Assembly: GCA_028710655.1 (NCBI GenBank)
Contig: JAQTTS010000154.1
Location: 1 to 5,598 of the forward strand
Origin: Dehalococcoidales bacterium
Lineage (GTDB): Bacteria > Chloroflexota > Dehalococcoidia > Dehalococcoidales > UBA5760
Length of the DNA: 5,598 nucleotides
Reading direction: 5' to 3'
The number at the start of each line of letters is the position of its first letter. Within the stretch, counting starts at the first letter, position 1. This document shows positions 5,083 through 5,598 of the stretch, one piece after another. Under the pieces are notes generated by a model that searched no databases, was not told where the DNA came from, and saw only the letters and a list, made by a program, of their open reading frames with translations. The position numbers were made by a program, and so were the translations under genes.

Positions 5083-5598
5083 ATGCCAGGCGCAATCAAG
5101 ACAAAATCCCTTGAAGTTATCAAAGCTATACTTCCCCTGGTGCTGGTAATTGTAGCCTTTCAGTTTACTCCTCTGCAGATGCCCTTGCATACTCTTTATC
5201 AATTCCTGGGCGGCGTCGCCATGGTTATCGGCGGGATGATTCTCTTTTTGGTAGGGATTGATATCGGTATTCTACCCGTTGGAGAAGCCGTGGGTAACGA
5301 GCTTCCCAAGCGGGGGTCTCTATCGCTGGTGATCGGTATCGCCTTTCTGGTTGGTTTCACCGCTACGGTGGCTGAGCCGGACGTAATGGTTCTGACCAAG
5401 CAAATCGGTGTTGTTTCGCAGGGGGCTATTTCGGATAACCTTCTCATCTATGTCATCGCTATCGGTGTGGGCTTTTTTGTATCTATGTCCATGCTTCGTA
5501 TTATCCGTGGTTTCCCCATGAAGTACCTCCTGACCATCAGCTATGTTACTGTAATAGTGCTGTCGTTTTTCACCCCTCGTGAGTTCGTACCGGTTGCC
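5083..5598 (+). CDS. DUF1538 family integral membrane protein (putative cation/proton antiporter), 3' end cut by window
   Basis: The frame is open from the ATG to the right edge, giving the first 172 residues. At least five membrane segments are visible, at about 13-29, 41-62, 81-97, 120-141 and 148-163. DUF1538 hallmarks are present: LFLVGIDIGILPVGEAVGNE at 54-73, with acidic residues at 60 and 68 inside or beside the membrane, and GFTATVAEPDVMVL at 91-104. Further on are GVGFFVSMSMLRI and an RGFP turn. Members of this family act as the UmpA/UmpB pair, reported as a Na+(Li+,K+)/H+ antiporter in Halomonas; I recall this rather than derive it. Some members fuse two copies, so the full protein could be single or double. 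The start is fixed because an in-frame TAA lies two codons upstream. The RBS is weak (AAGG at 5069-5072, ten bases away). Transport function is inferred from family. Confidence 0.88.
   Translation, partial: MPGAIKTKSLEVIKAILPLVLVIVAFQFTPLQMPLHTLYQFLGGVAMVIGGMILFLVGIDIGILPVGEAVGNELPKRGSLSLVIGIAFLVGFTATVAEPDVMVLTKQIGVVSQGAISDNLLIYVIAIGVGFFVSMSMLRIIRGFPMKYLLTISYVTVIVLSFFTPREFVPVA

Noticed and set aside
5038..5110. Possible tRNA suggested by the hairpin and TTTGGTCTAAGGC
   Set aside because: No cloverleaf can be drawn: there is no matching acceptor stem, no T-loop TTCRA motif and no anticodon stem in register.
5199..5447. An 82-codon minus-strand open frame at the right
   Set aside because: It is antisense to the DUF1538 coding sequence, which has clear family motifs. 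It has no domain of its own.

Overview
The window is bacterial DNA with dense genes, sigma70-type promoter boxes and Shine-Dalgarno sites, and it reads as part of a chromosome. I see no transposase, integrase, phage gene, CRISPR array, rRNA or tRNA. The taxon cannot be fixed from sequence alone. The glucan-phosphorylase type and a DUF3096-like mini-protein would suit a Chloroflexota-like or other deep-branching environmental bacterium, but that is a weak inference.

Layout, left to right. Positions 1-175 hold no convincing gene. From 176 to 3998 on the minus strand lie two complete glycogen genes, transcribed glgA then glgP: an ADP/UDP-glucose-type glycogen synthase of 492 aa (2520-3998) and an alpha-glucan phosphorylase of 715 aa with an N-terminal DUF3417 domain (176-2323). 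They are 196 bp apart, and each has its own candidate promoter. Positions 3999-4373 are non-coding. They hold a good glgA promoter whose -35 box lies within a small dyad, plus several inverted repeats farther upstream.

Next, still on the minus strand, come two very small membrane-protein genes that are easily missed. A 55-aa DUF3096-like protein (4600-4767) sits behind a near-consensus promoter and a strong Shine-Dalgarno site. A 51-aa glycine-rich hydrophobic protein (4374-4529) follows 70 bp later and ends before a terminator-like hairpin. Positions 4768-5082 form a divergent intergenic region with a promoter facing each way. From 5083 to the right edge on the plus strand is the 5' part (172 codons) of a DUF1538 membrane protein, a family linked to cation/proton antiport.

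The two glycogen genes form the clear functional unit: GlgA elongates alpha-1,4-glucan and GlgP releases glucose-1-phosphate from it. The small membrane genes and the DUF1538 gene form a separate membrane-related locus, and nothing in the sequence ties it to glycogen. I found no clearly new system. The best leads are the two-gene mini-membrane-protein unit and the structured region upstream of glgA.
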